A stretch of DNA of 64,000 bases from Paragonimus skrjabini miyazakii (taxonomy: Eukaryota; Platyhelminthes; Trematoda; Plagiorchiida; Troglotrematidae): assembly GCA_014338405.1 (NCBI GenBank), contig JTDE01000111.1, forward strand, positions 8,198-72,197. Reading direction: 5' to 3'. The notes under the pieces are model-generated. The model worked only from the letters and a program-made list of their open reading frames with translations, ran no database searches and had not been told where the DNA came from. A program made the position numbers and the translations under genes. This document shows, piece by piece, positions 12,988 to 23,562 of the stretch. The first letter of the stretch is position 1. The number at the start of each line of letters is the position of its first letter.

Positions 12988-13247
12988 GGTCTACATTCAA
13001 GTGACATCAGTTTTATATCGGTTTTGAATCAGTTGTTATTACTTATCAGCGTTGCGATCTGAATCACAGTGTTCCCAAAAATGTTTGTTATCGAATCCGT
13101 CAATTCAACATGACAAAAAATGTGTATGGACAAAAAGCATTTACATCGATAAAACCAGTTGAGGTGCATCTGAACATGATTAGAACATAGGATTCAAACA
13201 CAACATATTGTCACATGACTTTATCTGCTTTCTTGATCAATATTTAC

Positions 13248-13544
13248 AACTAGTTGTACCCTGACGTTTACAGGCGTGCTGATATCAAACGACAAGAACA
13301 GGTACGAGCGAAGGACAGTGCTCCCATTTGGTTGATTCCGCAACAAGTTATACACAAAGCATTTATTTCCAGGAGCTGCTGAAGTTTGGTTTTTCACCTG
13401 GGCGGAGGTTTTCACCACTTGTGGATGACGCAGAGAGTGGACGAACAATACGGAGAGATCTACGGAGAAAGAGAGATCGTCGTATATTTGTGTATTAATA
13501 TCTGTGAAGGCGGTTTGTAGAACACATGTGACAAGGAACCTAAA
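13248..13544 (-). CDS. Candidate internal exon, 99 codons, phase 0-0
   Basis: A minus-strand frame stays open for 129 codons. Within it a strong acceptor (ACATTTCTTTTTACAG, AG at 13546-13545) and a GTAAAT donor (G at 13247) bound exactly 297 bases in phase 0 at both ends. The translation starts FRFLVTCVLQ and ends NVRVQLV. It reads like an extracellular beta-rich segment with a few cysteines and N-glycosylation sequons (NQT, NGS). No family was recognised. It is not directly joinable in frame to the 14975-15876 exon, which ends in phase 2, so either an exon lies between them or these are different genes. Confidence 0.4.
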
Positions 13545-13705
13545 CTGTAAAAAGAAATGTGTTACGAAAAATTTTATCGCACTTATCAAACAATCTACTT
13601 GCCTCATCAATCAACCATGGGATGTATTGCGATTTCTGCACATAGAAACAACCAGGAAGAATCCTGATTTAGATTTGTAGAGTGATTGACACTACTCAGA
13701 TTACC

Positions 13706-13841
13706 AACAGCGGCGAGGATATGCATTGCTGACGAGCTCTAATGAAACCGAAACTCGAGTCCAGTGCTTCTTCTGTTCAACAAGGGATGACCGGAAAGTC
13801 TATGGGAATGCGCCAGCTGCGACCAGTTGTGGGTGATGTTC
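13706..13841 (+). mobile_element. Family A unit, copy 2 (5'-truncated)
   Basis: Aligns with the family from just downstream of the B box, through the hammerhead, to the conserved GTGGGTGATGTT stretch. It lacks the tRNA-like head and the full tail. A short GACTACTCA at 13851-13859 may be the tail end after an internal deletion. The segment carries no coding capacity. Confidence 0.7.
13723..13767 (+). ncRNA. Hammerhead ribozyme, copy 2 (degraded stem II)
   Basis: Core CTGACGA (13729-13735), GAA (13750-13752) and cleavage C13761 are intact. Stem I is GCATTG with CAGTGC: the pair next to the core is G-C where the other copies have A-T, a compensatory double change, and a T-G wobble replaces C-G. 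Stem II is damaged (GCTC facing AACC), keeping only two of four pairs, so activity is doubtful. Confidence 0.65.
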
Positions 13842-13853
13842 GATCAATATGAC

Positions 13854-14974
13854 TACTCACATTAGTTGTTTGGTTTCAGAAACGCATATTCATAACAAGG
13901 TTTTTACACTTCCTTCTGAACTTCAACGGAATATGACATACTGTACGGCTCTGGAACATTTCGGTGTGCGGTTGGAGTACGACGGTTACATTTTTGAAAA
14001 AGAGTTTAGGTGTTCAACAAAACAAACGCTGCAAAACGTTTGTTTTAGATAATTTACCTCTAACATGTATATAATAAATATATATTATTGCAATAGCAGG
14101 AAAGAACAAGGTAGGCGGCCATCTCATTCTTTAGGTGATAAGAATGCTATCCGAGAAACGTTGAACAGTGTATTGTGGATATGGTGGTAGATTTATCGAA
14201 TCTGTGGTTTGTCACTAGTGGTCACATGTGAAAACCGATCAACAGTAGTAAGTGGTTGGCCTTGTGTAATGACATATCGTAGTTTGTGGAAATAAGTGGA
14301 AATAGATGCTGTGATGACGTGTGAAGTGTGTGCCAATGAGAAGATCAAGAATGAAGGAACACAAAGTGGCACGGAATACATGTGTATACCGAATACAGTG
14401 CAGTTACCAAATATATGTATGTGTATGGTGTTTTAACTTGTCAGCAGTCTACACAGAAATAAATGAAGGTGATAGTATAAAAATGTAGTAAACAAAAAAG
14501 AAAGCTGTAAAAATTAAGTAATTGAGGACTTAAGCATTATATAGAAAACAGACACCAAGGACAGATTCGGTACCATTTTCTGTTGGACCTCTGTCACATT
14601 GTTCAGCAGGCTGACGTCACAAACATGCGGACTGGAGCCTAATTTGACAATGGAAGAAGGATTAGGCATTGTGCTACCCCCCAGCTGAAGTGAAACCTGC
14701 ACGTTTTTGCTTCAGAAAGGACCCAGTCGATGAATTTACCAAAATGTCAGATATGACTGACCTTAAGTGAACTGGGTTCAATTTCTACTGTCTGAACTCT
14801 CAGAAAACTAGTCATTAATTAGCAAATTGATTCTACTTTATTAGAAATACTCTGGTCTGATAGTAAATTTTCTAAAGTACCATCTTGGTTCACTTGCTTA
14901 CCAACAGTAACTCAGAAGAACACAAGACCCAGAAATGCTGGAATTCAACCGGCAAACATGACTAATGTACTTAC
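13854..14974. other. Non-coding or intron between candidate exons
   Basis: On the minus strand this follows the GTAAGT donor at 14974, so much of it is probably intron. A short plus-strand frame (13849-14052) starts inside the end of the family A repeat and is not convincing. Confidence 0.35.
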
Positions 14975-15876
14975 GAGCTGGTTGGTCGAGCACGTCTTGA
15001 ACTTGCTTGCGGTTTATTTTCATCGCTGTCTGATTCACTCACGTATTGATCGTAGAAGCAGGGCAAAGTCACAGCTGATGGAACGCTTGCACATGGTCTG
15101 TGTAACGTCGGAGAGAGTGGTGGGGAAAAAGCTTGTAGCCCAGTTGCATTGTACAAAAATTCAACCTTCGTTGGTCGACTGTCTCTAGCCGTTGATGTTG
15201 ACTGGGATTCGTCGAGAATGCATTGATCATCGATTACAGGCATTTTTTGGGTAGTTTTACAATCCAGCTTGGAAGGTGATGTTTCTCTGTATTTCTCTCT
15301 CCCTGTCGAAGAACTCAGTATAGTAGGATCCATACTAAGTCGAACCTTTACTAGTGAATCCTTGAAGTACAGATCAAGATCTTCAGGAGATTTCTCATGA
15401 AGTACGTCAGGTGTATCATCTGGTGAGTTGTTGAAAGTGCAGGCGTGGATTTTATCGTTGGGCGAGTTTTGTAAAATCGTTGTATCATACTGTAGTGGTT
15501 TAGATTGCACGTCACGTTCGGTCGTCAATAAATCATCCTCATGGATCACTGGCCGTGGAGACATTGCACGAGATGCCGGTGAGACCGAAGACGCCCTTTG
15601 GATTGCAATTACTGGCTCTCCAGATTGCCTGAGATCAGTACGCAACCCATCTGACGTTCCGGAAGTTCTTGACCGGTTGGAAACCAATTTGCTGTGTTTA
15701 TTTGTCTGGTGAACTGAGTCAATTCCATAGAGTTTTGTCTTTAGTTTCATTTGGAATAATTGCTGACTGTTTCGAAGTTTCTCCAACCAGCGTTGCTGCA
15801 CAATTGAGGTGTCAGTGACGGAAAACATTGAACTTTTGTTAGACTGGTCAAACTCACTACGTCGTAATAGAAAGGC
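14975..15876 (-). CDS. Large exon encoding a Ser/Thr/Pro-rich disordered protein segment (about 300 aa)
   Basis: The strongest host coding signal in the window. The minus-strand frame is open from just below an in-frame TAG (15879-15877) to 14975, where a perfect GTAAGT donor (14974-14969) interrupts a TCG codon in phase 2. The stop after it is intronic. An ATG lies at 15828, but the coding-like frame extends upstream (LLRRSEFDQSNKSS), so the exon probably starts at an acceptor between 15876 and 15830. The product has an N-terminal helical, basic stretch (QQRWLEKLRNSQQLFQMK). A long hydrophilic region follows with many SP/TP sites (SVSPASRAMSPRP, FSPPLSPTLHRP) and an acidic ESDSDENK tract near the end. 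That suggests an intrinsically disordered, phosphorylated scaffold or regulatory segment. I do not recognise the family. Confidence 0.6.
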
Positions 15877-17178
15877 CTACATTTTGAATGACGCCTTACC
15901 ACAGAAATAGACACATGCAACAGAATTTTAGTTCCGGACAAACTACACTATCAGATAGTGTTTAAGCAAGCAGTGTAACAGTGAGCTATGTAAAATCCAA
16001 CCTGTTTCTTTTGAAGAGTGTAGCACCAACGCACATGAAGACTGAGAGTACACATTATACTATGTGCTTCACACTATGGTGCTTATATTTTGGTATAAAA
16101 TCCCAAGGATATGATTCTTTTTGCGCAGACAAGTTGATTAATGGTTAAAATATAATGAGATTCATTAAGCTGAGCGCACAACATTGGAGTTTGCATCTTC
16201 ATTCCGGTTTTTTCTGTAACTACCTTGTTGACGAGGCTGCCACCTGTTCACCGTCCTGTTCTGCGGCCGTGTAGCAGAATGCCAAATGGTCCGCTATGTG
16301 ACCGGACCAGTGACAAAGAGGTTTTCGTGAAAACAGTTTACAAACGTTATAAGAAATGCAGTCCGTGTTATTCTTAGTATCAAGCATGTTTTTCTTGGCG
16401 CCAATCAAAATGTAAATATATTTTCTATTTACGTCATACTTATTTGACAACTGGTACTGCGTTAATTAGTCATAATTAATTTTAGCAGTGCCGCCTTAAC
16501 AGAAAATATCAATTATTCGTTTCGTTTGCGTTCAAGCTTACTGTCGGTTGTTCGGGTGAAAATAACTGGATAACTAGTTGTTCGTAAGCTCAGTATACTT
16601 ATTGTCTGACAGGTAGATGCTCACACACACAACGCGAATTAGCCGACCATCTGACTCGCATTTTACAGCATATACAAAATCAGTTTTACCAGAGCCTGAC
16701 TGATTGGCGTTCATTCAAGTTATTCGTGGTTTGCCTTATTGAGTTCACCTGATGTAGTATGTGAGGTCAGCTAGCCGTGTTCTTACGGTATTGATCTGGA
16801 AAAATTTAGCTACTCCACGCTTACGTTTTGGTGGGTCAACTGAAAGAAAAATTAAACAATAATGTTTTGTTTTTCACGTAAAGTTGGCCTGATTGCACCA
16901 TGGATAAGGTCGACTTATATGTGCTTTCCAAATTTGTATGTTTTGAGAGTGGCGCTTTTGGTCAGTTGGTTTTCTAACATAGGTATTTATTAGTTTACAA
17001 TGGAAAAGTGGTGGCTCCATTGTCGAGATTCAAGCGTACGAGGATTTGCTGGGTAGATAACAGGCAGTATGCGTTTAAATTTATTTCACCTAAATGAGGA
17101 GGAAAAGCAGTATCATGCGCTCCAATGAATAAAGCACGAAGGCAGAAGGGGGACAACACAAACCAAAGTCATACATAG
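15877..17178. other. Intron or intergenic stretch
   Basis: Probably intron or upstream flank of the minus-strand exon at 14975-15876. No further exon, RNA gene or repeat was identified. Confidence 0.35.
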
Positions 17179-17250
17179 TGAACATCACCCAAAATTGATC
17201 GCAGCTATCGCGTTCCCATAAACCTTCCAGTCGGCCGCTTTCGAAAGAAA

Positions 17251-17295
17251 GCACTAGACTCGAGTTTCGCTCTCATTAGAGCTCGTCAGTAGTGC
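17251..17295 (-). ncRNA. Hammerhead ribozyme, copy 3 (intact)
   Basis: Every core and stem position is intact. Stem I GCACTA/TAGTGC (17295-17290 with 17256-17251) pairs fully, stem II GCTC/GAGC pairs fully with loop TAATGA, and the core has CTGACGA and GAA. Minimal stem III ACT/AGT precedes the cleavage C at 17257. It is the likely family consensus and the best candidate for activity. Confidence 0.9.
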
Positions 17296-17313
17296 ATATC
17301 ATCGCCACTGCCG

Positions 17314-17368
17314 GGACTTGAACCACGGATATGCTGTTCATGAGGCAACCGTGTTTACCGCTGCGTCA
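17314..17368 (-). promoter_or_regulatory. Internal Pol III promoter of family A copy 3
   Basis: On the minus strand the A box is TGACGCAGCGG (17368-17358) and the B box GGTTCAAGTCC (17324-17314). The B box is a common tRNA variant. Spacing equals that in the 0.65 and 33.3 kb copies. Confidence 0.6.
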
Positions 17369-17518
17369 TTGACCTCACATTGGGCAGGACCGAATTATCA
17401 TATGTGAACGCTCAACCACTTTCGCTTGTGAGTAATGATCAGGTTGCTCGATCGTCTCGAGAGGAGACCTAGTTACTGTCTGTTAACTCCATTCAATAAC
17501 CCCACGACTAGGACTTCT

Positions 17519-20500
17519 CTCAGAGTAGAAATAACAGAAATCGTTGACTTGTTGACAAACTTGTAAACAAACTGCAGTATTCTGCCGCATGGGTATCTGT
17601 CACACACGCGGGGCCCTGCTAGTTGCTTTGGAAACCAGAGGTGAAAGCAGAAATTTTACATATTTTTGAGGGACCGTTAAATCAGCCCAAACTATTCTTG
17701 CTCACGTAGGCGTCATCATAATAACAAACATAATTAGATGGATCCTCATAGAATATGGAGTTTGAGTGGTTTTTAATTGTCTGTTAATTTCAATGACCTG
17801 ATTTTCTCAAGCAAATCGCACGTATCTCGAAAAATTTCAAAATCCTGATGAAAGTGGTAACAACCAGCTATTTGTTTGCTTAACTCCCTAACTTACGTGA
17901 TCTATTGGTTGACGTTTTCACTAACACAGTACAGTACACCTAATTTGTGAAGAGTTCTCTCATGGAAATAGTAGTTACGGCGTACCTAAAGGTTATTCTG
18001 ATAACGGTCATACTTTCTACCTAGACGAACAAAGCACCATCACTAGATGCAACTGTTCATTTCAAATAGGTTGCAGATTGTTTTGAGTGTGTTACTTTCA
18101 AATACTTCGGCTAATCATTGACGCAGTACTATTTCGTTCATTTATAGATTCTCACAGAGTTCATGGAAAGTCAATGATTTAACCGGTTGTTTTCAGAAAT
18201 TCCCACAAGACTTTTACAGCTACATGGGGAATGTGGGGATTGTGTACAAAAATATAAGACAAACAAAACAGGCCACAAAAATCATACCAGTGGGACGGAT
18301 CACAATCTGTTAGAGAGACGGAACTCGGTGAATGCGCGGGAGTGCCACGCGATCGTAACCATTTCATGGATATTGTCGGCCGTACCAATGTTTTGCTTTC
18401 AACTGTAAATGAGCTCGTTATGGAACAGCATACAGGGTTCGGTACTCAAGATTTTTAAAGTTTCGTGGTATACTTCAATTACATGAAGGTTGCCTCGAAT
18501 CATAATGAAGACCAGATTTTTCACGTAATTAATCTTTACATAAAAGCCAGGAAACATATCTGTATTCCGTTTGAGAGAGTTTTTTACATGCCGCGTCACC
18601 AGGTTTCAAGATTTGTAAATGTCTGCTTATTTCATTGTTGTTCTTGTTGTCTCCGTGTGTGATGTATGTTATGCAACTAAAAAACCAAGCTCATTAACGG
18701 ATTTGATAAAATCTCCTGCTAGATTTAGCGCTTTTTAAAATAGTATTGAAAACAGGGAAGCGTTTTAGCTGGCTGTTGAGTTATTGTGATCGATATGTTT
18801 GAAAGATATTTTGTCATTTGAAGTGTCTGCTCTAGTTTGCGAAAATGTAGACGAATGATGCGATGCTCTTAAACTACTAGCCTAAACGCATTTCAGACAG
18901 GCTGTGCAAATTTAACGGTTGAGTTGGTTACTTAGTTTGAAAACCAATCCAACCATCAATTCCTTGTTAATGTTACCATGGTAAGAGGAATCTTAGCAAT
19001 TAGTTTTGTCCAAACAACCAAGAAAAATTAATTTGATCGAAACTGACATTGTCCGAGAAGGTTTTGCAATCGAATTGCATTCAGGTCAGCTGAACAAGAA
19101 GAGAGAGAGAGTTTGGTGACCGAAATATTGGAAAGAGGGTTAAAGCTGAGCAAGAAAAAAGTGACGGTAAATAAAACTATTCCCATTTTTCTCCTATGGC
19201 GATTACTAGGTAGAACTAATTATACTAAGTGGAACACCCAGTGAAGTGATTAACTTCTAATTGGAAACGTTTCAAATATGTTGAAACCTAGAGTACAGGA
19301 TAAACAATTAATTAAAATTTCATAGAAGTGTTTTATACCTGGCATAAAGGAGTCCACTATAATAAACAGCTTAGTCCAATGATATAGTGAACACCAAAAC
19401 TGGTACAGAATATGAAATGCAGTGTTGTTATAAAAAGAATGTTGAATGTCAGATGGGCCATACGTTGGTCTGTTAATTTTAGTTGCAGTATACTTATGGT
19501 TAAGCTTGTTTTTACTCCACTGTTCACAGATAATTATCACAAGGAATACAACGAATGTTCACAATTAAAGTACAGCAATCGAAGAGATAAAATTTGTGTG
19601 CTTACAGGACTCAAAGTGCTACATCATTCTATAACGAACTTGAAATAGCAACGTAAGCTTGGTGCGTTTTAGACTACTGCCATGGAGATTACCGTTAGTA
19701 CGAAGAGCTAATCGTAAGAGAGCACGCTTCTCTACAAACGTTCCGCCTACTGAGAAGAGGGTTGATGGGTGAATTGCGCATTGAACGGTACTTAATTTCA
19801 TAGCAAACTATTTTCGTTATGTGGCTTGGGTGGCACGATTCCCTTCTGTAATTTTATCAGTGTGATCCAAAATGATAACGGTTCCTAAATCATCGTCTAA
19901 GTCAATCACTGAACGTAGTGTGTAGACAGGTTGAGTCAAGACTGTTTGCAGTCTTATGTAAAATGACAGTAATACGATTAAAAATACCCAAAAATTGAAT
20001 ATTCATAGCTTTTCAAAGGTAAAGTACATTTTGCAATATCTTCACAATTCCTCTCGCTACGTTAGTCACACCACTGTCTAAAAGTAACTAGTGGCTATTG
20101 ATTTAGTGGCCAATAAGTGTCTTTCAGTAAGGTTGTAGAACATTATTAAAACTGAGAGTCTAGTGCATACAACTATATCTTGAGCAGATAGCCTGATACA
20201 GTTGAAGAAGCAAAACTACTGTTATTCGTGAAATGTATTGGAATGTACAACAGATATTCATATTATGGAAATGTAAAAGCTTCGCACTATTCGTGACTAA
20301 ATGCTGACCCAAGTAAAGATAAGAACAAACGAGGACCTTCGATTACGATAGACCGATAACAAAATTATAATGTGATCAGAACAAATACCAACAAATTTCA
20401 ACAAACCTCAAAAACGAAGTCTTCTTGAAAGTGTTACACAACAGACACATTCCAAAAATCATTTGGGCAGAAGTCCGCTACGATTGGTGTAAACCTAAAA

Positions 20501-22482
20501 GATGATTATCATTCTATCGAGTAAAACAGGGGAAGGAACCGCATGTATTTTCTTTCAAAGTAAAAATTGTAACCTACTTCATATCCCTGACTAGAAAGAC
20601 GTAGTCAGATATCAGTGCACACCATTTAAAACTGAAAACTGCAGTAAAATATTACTTAAGCTAGTTGAAACGAGTTATCTGTTTGTTAACTGCCAGAAGC
20701 GTAACCAGACGGTGTATCTGGTTTTCAAGACCAGCCAGAACGAATGCGTTTTACAACTTTCCTCCAAAGAAGTACAAACGGGAATTCTTAAATGAACTTG
20801 CCGAAACCAACTTCCTATGTAAAAGAACTATAAGAGGTTTCATTCTATATATCCGGCTTAGTAATGGTCCTGAGTTTTACTGAAATAAGTATTGTTGACA
20901 GGTAAGTGAATTCACATACAAGAGGGTTATTATACCAATTTTTCTGAGTTGTGAACATATTGTTAAATTTTAGGTCAAAGTGTTATTAGGGTAAATTAAC
21001 GACAGTCAATGAGCCGATGCAATGCAAACCGCCCTCACTGCTGTTCGGACCGACAAGTAGTCGGCTTTTGCCATTGCACGGCACTCAGTTTTATCCCGCC
21101 TCCAACAAGACACAAATAAATGGTTCAAGTACATGCGTAAGGTGACTAACCTACATCTTTATCGAAGTGAAGCGACTTCTATTACGAAAATCAGCCTATT
21201 ATATTCATTTCTGTAAAACTGTTTGTCACATGTTCACTCCTCTGGAAGTGGTGGGATCTGTGCGTCGTTAGACAACTTACGGTTTACCGTAGTAAGTTTC
21301 CAAGTTTTACTTTGATCTGATAAATGACAGTAACAATTCTTTGAACCGATGTATCAAAAGAAGTTAGACATACATCAATCGATATAAGGTTCATAGCCCC
21401 AATTTTCAAATGTATAATTAGAATGGAGTGTCGCGTCCTTGAGGACATGACAAAGTTTTCCAAAAATCTGTGGTCTCCAGAAAAGAACTGCCACAAAGGT
21501 CAACGGAGCTTTTTGTTTCTCTGCCACACAATGTAATGTTTTGTGGAATGTAACTTTCCGCATTTGATTTTCGTTTTGTAAAAGTACAGCTTTCTCAGAT
21601 AACCGTTAAACCTTGCATGGTATCAACGCAAATTTATTGGAAATGCCAGTTATTGGGTAAGAATCAAATGTATTTGGGAACACTTGTTGTGAAAAAGGAA
21701 ACACCCAGCACTTATTGACGTACACCAAATGAAAGGCATTATTAATTATTTATCCAGCAACATTATCAAAGTTACGTGCGTTGCCTATTCCATTGACATC
21801 CGAATAAGTTTTGCAAAGGCGTTCAAGGGGAAGCGACTGTGAAGACTTACATAGAAATTGGCATCTACACAGGCCGTCGAGTGTTTAATACGGTACAAAG
21901 CATTCAGTAATGGTTGAACTAAGAACAACTGAATTACAATGAATTACACTGACACCGTGCAACGTGTTTTAGCGATCAGGCTTTGTGAAAAATTGTCGCA
22001 CAAAGAAAAATAATGAACAAAGGTATAGCTTCATTAAACAATTTCGTGAGTCATTTCAGGACAAGCGTGTTCTGGAAGGATGTTGCATAGATGCAAGCGT
22101 TGGGTATACATCTTGGAGACGTCAAACGTACAAAATCACGTAAATCCAAAGAAACGTATTTATAAAGAGATTGAACTATTTTTCCTCATCATGTGAACGG
22201 TTAACTAGATCCCTTAAGTGTGTTTATTTTGGGAGTGAAACATTTTACTTTGTTTAGCAAATCTGTGGATCACCTTGAGATATATGTCGCTAGAGGTCAT
22301 AATTAGCAAGGCAAAGCTATTTCGATGGAAACAAAAATAAGGATTTGAAACAGTTGGTTCCCTTCATGAATTTGAACAAAGCAGTAAGAAGACGGACAGA
22401 GGTAGATGCTAGCATTTCGTATTGTCTCTTCAGTACCAAATAACAATAACCAGGAATACATGTATGACACTATTGGAGTGGG
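17519..22482. other. Five kilobases without a supported gene
   Basis: Short open frames near 18.2-18.6, 19.3-19.6, 20.6-20.9 and 21.3-21.5 kb have no domain match and no paired splice signals. No tRNA or recognisable element was seen. Confidence 0.35.
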
Positions 22483-22938
22483 GTGAAGAGCATACAATGG
22501 CAAGCATACGACGCGGCTAAAGTCGTTGTCGTTGAACGAACTCGTAAGCTACTGTTACCTTCGGTAAAGGAAAAGCAATCTATTAGCGCCGACTCACACT
22601 GCATTTATCAGTTTGTGTGCAACTGCGGCGAAAGTTACATCGGCAGAACCGTTAGGTGCTTGAACTCTAGGCTGAAGGAGCATCTGCCGAAATGAGTTCA
22701 TGATGTGACTGCGCAGTCTAGTTCCTTCGTCCCGGAATCACGCAAACTTTCGGCCTCCTCTATCGCCAGACACACGTTAGCCACCGGTCAACGGATTAAT
22801 CTCGAATCAACATTCAGGGTTATAACGCGCTACGTTTATCCGCGTTTCCTGCGTCTCGCTGAGGCGGCCGCAATTAGTCATCTCAAGCCGGCACTGTGCA
22901 TACAAAAACAATTATACGTAAACCTTAGACTCCCATGA
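22483..22938 (+). pseudogene. Family A Penelope-like element C-terminus: GIY-YIG endonuclease with one internal stop
   Basis: One reading frame encodes a PLE C-terminal region. The GIY-YIG endonuclease signature appears as CIYQF (residues 40-44) and GESYIGRT (49-56), followed by LNSRLKEHLPK (60-70). The frame then meets a single TGA (22693-22695) and continues unbroken through SSIARHTLATGQRIN to CIQKQLYVNLRLP and a normal stop. The paralogue at 35.1 kb has TGG (Trp) at the TGA position, so this is one nonsense change. GIY-YIG domains of PLEs nick target DNA for reverse-transcriptase priming. The copy is 5'-truncated with no RT upstream, as expected for aborted reverse transcription. The ruined hammerhead unit lies about 0.47 kb downstream. 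Confidence 0.8.
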
Positions 22939-23411
22939 ACCTAATAGATTTGCGTTGTTGTTCTCCACCTAATTTGCTATTTCATTTCTTCACTCTCATC
23001 TAATAGTATCAAGTAGATATTCCTGGTTATTGTTATTTTTTACTGAAGAAATAATACGGAATGCTAACATCTACCACTGTCCATCTTCTTATTGCTTTGT
23101 TGAAAAATGAGGATGTTCGGTTTATTTTCTGTTGGCTAAAACCATTAGTACGGCGGGCGAAAATTTTAGGTGTGCTCCTCCGGGATAAGTTGACTGACGA
23201 CCTAATGGCAACACACTCGGTTAGGTAGAATTGGGAGATTATGTTCATTCTTCGTTGAAAATGATTGGGCAAGCTGAACACTATTCATTCGAGGTTGTGA
23301 TTAAGCTTTCGGGTTTAATCATTACATCTCGTTTATTATAAGTCTACTGGCTTTGTGGTAAACAAGCTGGTCTTAAAAGAACGAGGATCATAGTGCAAAT
23401 GGCGGTCTGGA

Positions 23412-23562
23412 CAAGGATTTGCCTTATTGATGGGCTCTAATGAGAACAAAATCCAGGTCTAGTGTTTCATTTCGTAGTGAACGGGCTAAAAGACCTATCT
23501 TAATGCGAAATTTGTGATTAAGTATGGGTGTTGTTTTGTTTGAATTAACCAAATCCTTGACT
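23412..23562 (+). mobile_element. Family A unit, copy 6 (decayed; probable 3' terminal repeat)
   Basis: Aligns with the hammerhead-plus-tail half of the family, ending with GAATTAACCAAATCC...GACTG as in copies 1 and 4. The tRNA-like head is not recognisable. Its position and orientation downstream of the 22.5-22.9 kb GIY-YIG frame fit a 3' terminal repeat of that PLE copy. Confidence 0.6.
23421..23465 (+). ncRNA. Hammerhead remnant, copy 6 (inactive core)
   Basis: Aligned to the consensus, CTGACGA has become TTGATGG, GAA has become AAA and stem III is disrupted. The TCTAATGAGA stem II loop region and GTCTAGTG cleavage region are still recognisable. No activity is expected. Confidence 0.6.

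Larger units (their letters stand above)
17179..17518 (-). mobile_element. Family A unit, copy 3 (long form with leader)
   Basis: Read on the minus strand this is a long-form unit of about 340 bp. A leader of roughly 140 bp (17518-17377) is shared with the 33.1-33.27 kb leader, including ACTCACAAGCGAAAGTGG. It is followed by the tRNA-like head, the hammerhead and the CGATAGCTGCG...GGGTGATGTT tail. No PLE coding sequence adjoins it, so it looks like a solo terminal repeat. Its hammerhead is the best preserved in the window, suggesting a relatively young copy. Confidence 0.78.

Noticed and set aside
20590..20785. Open plus-strand frame of about 65 codons
   Set aside because: Length is expected by chance, no ATG, weak splice sites and no motif.
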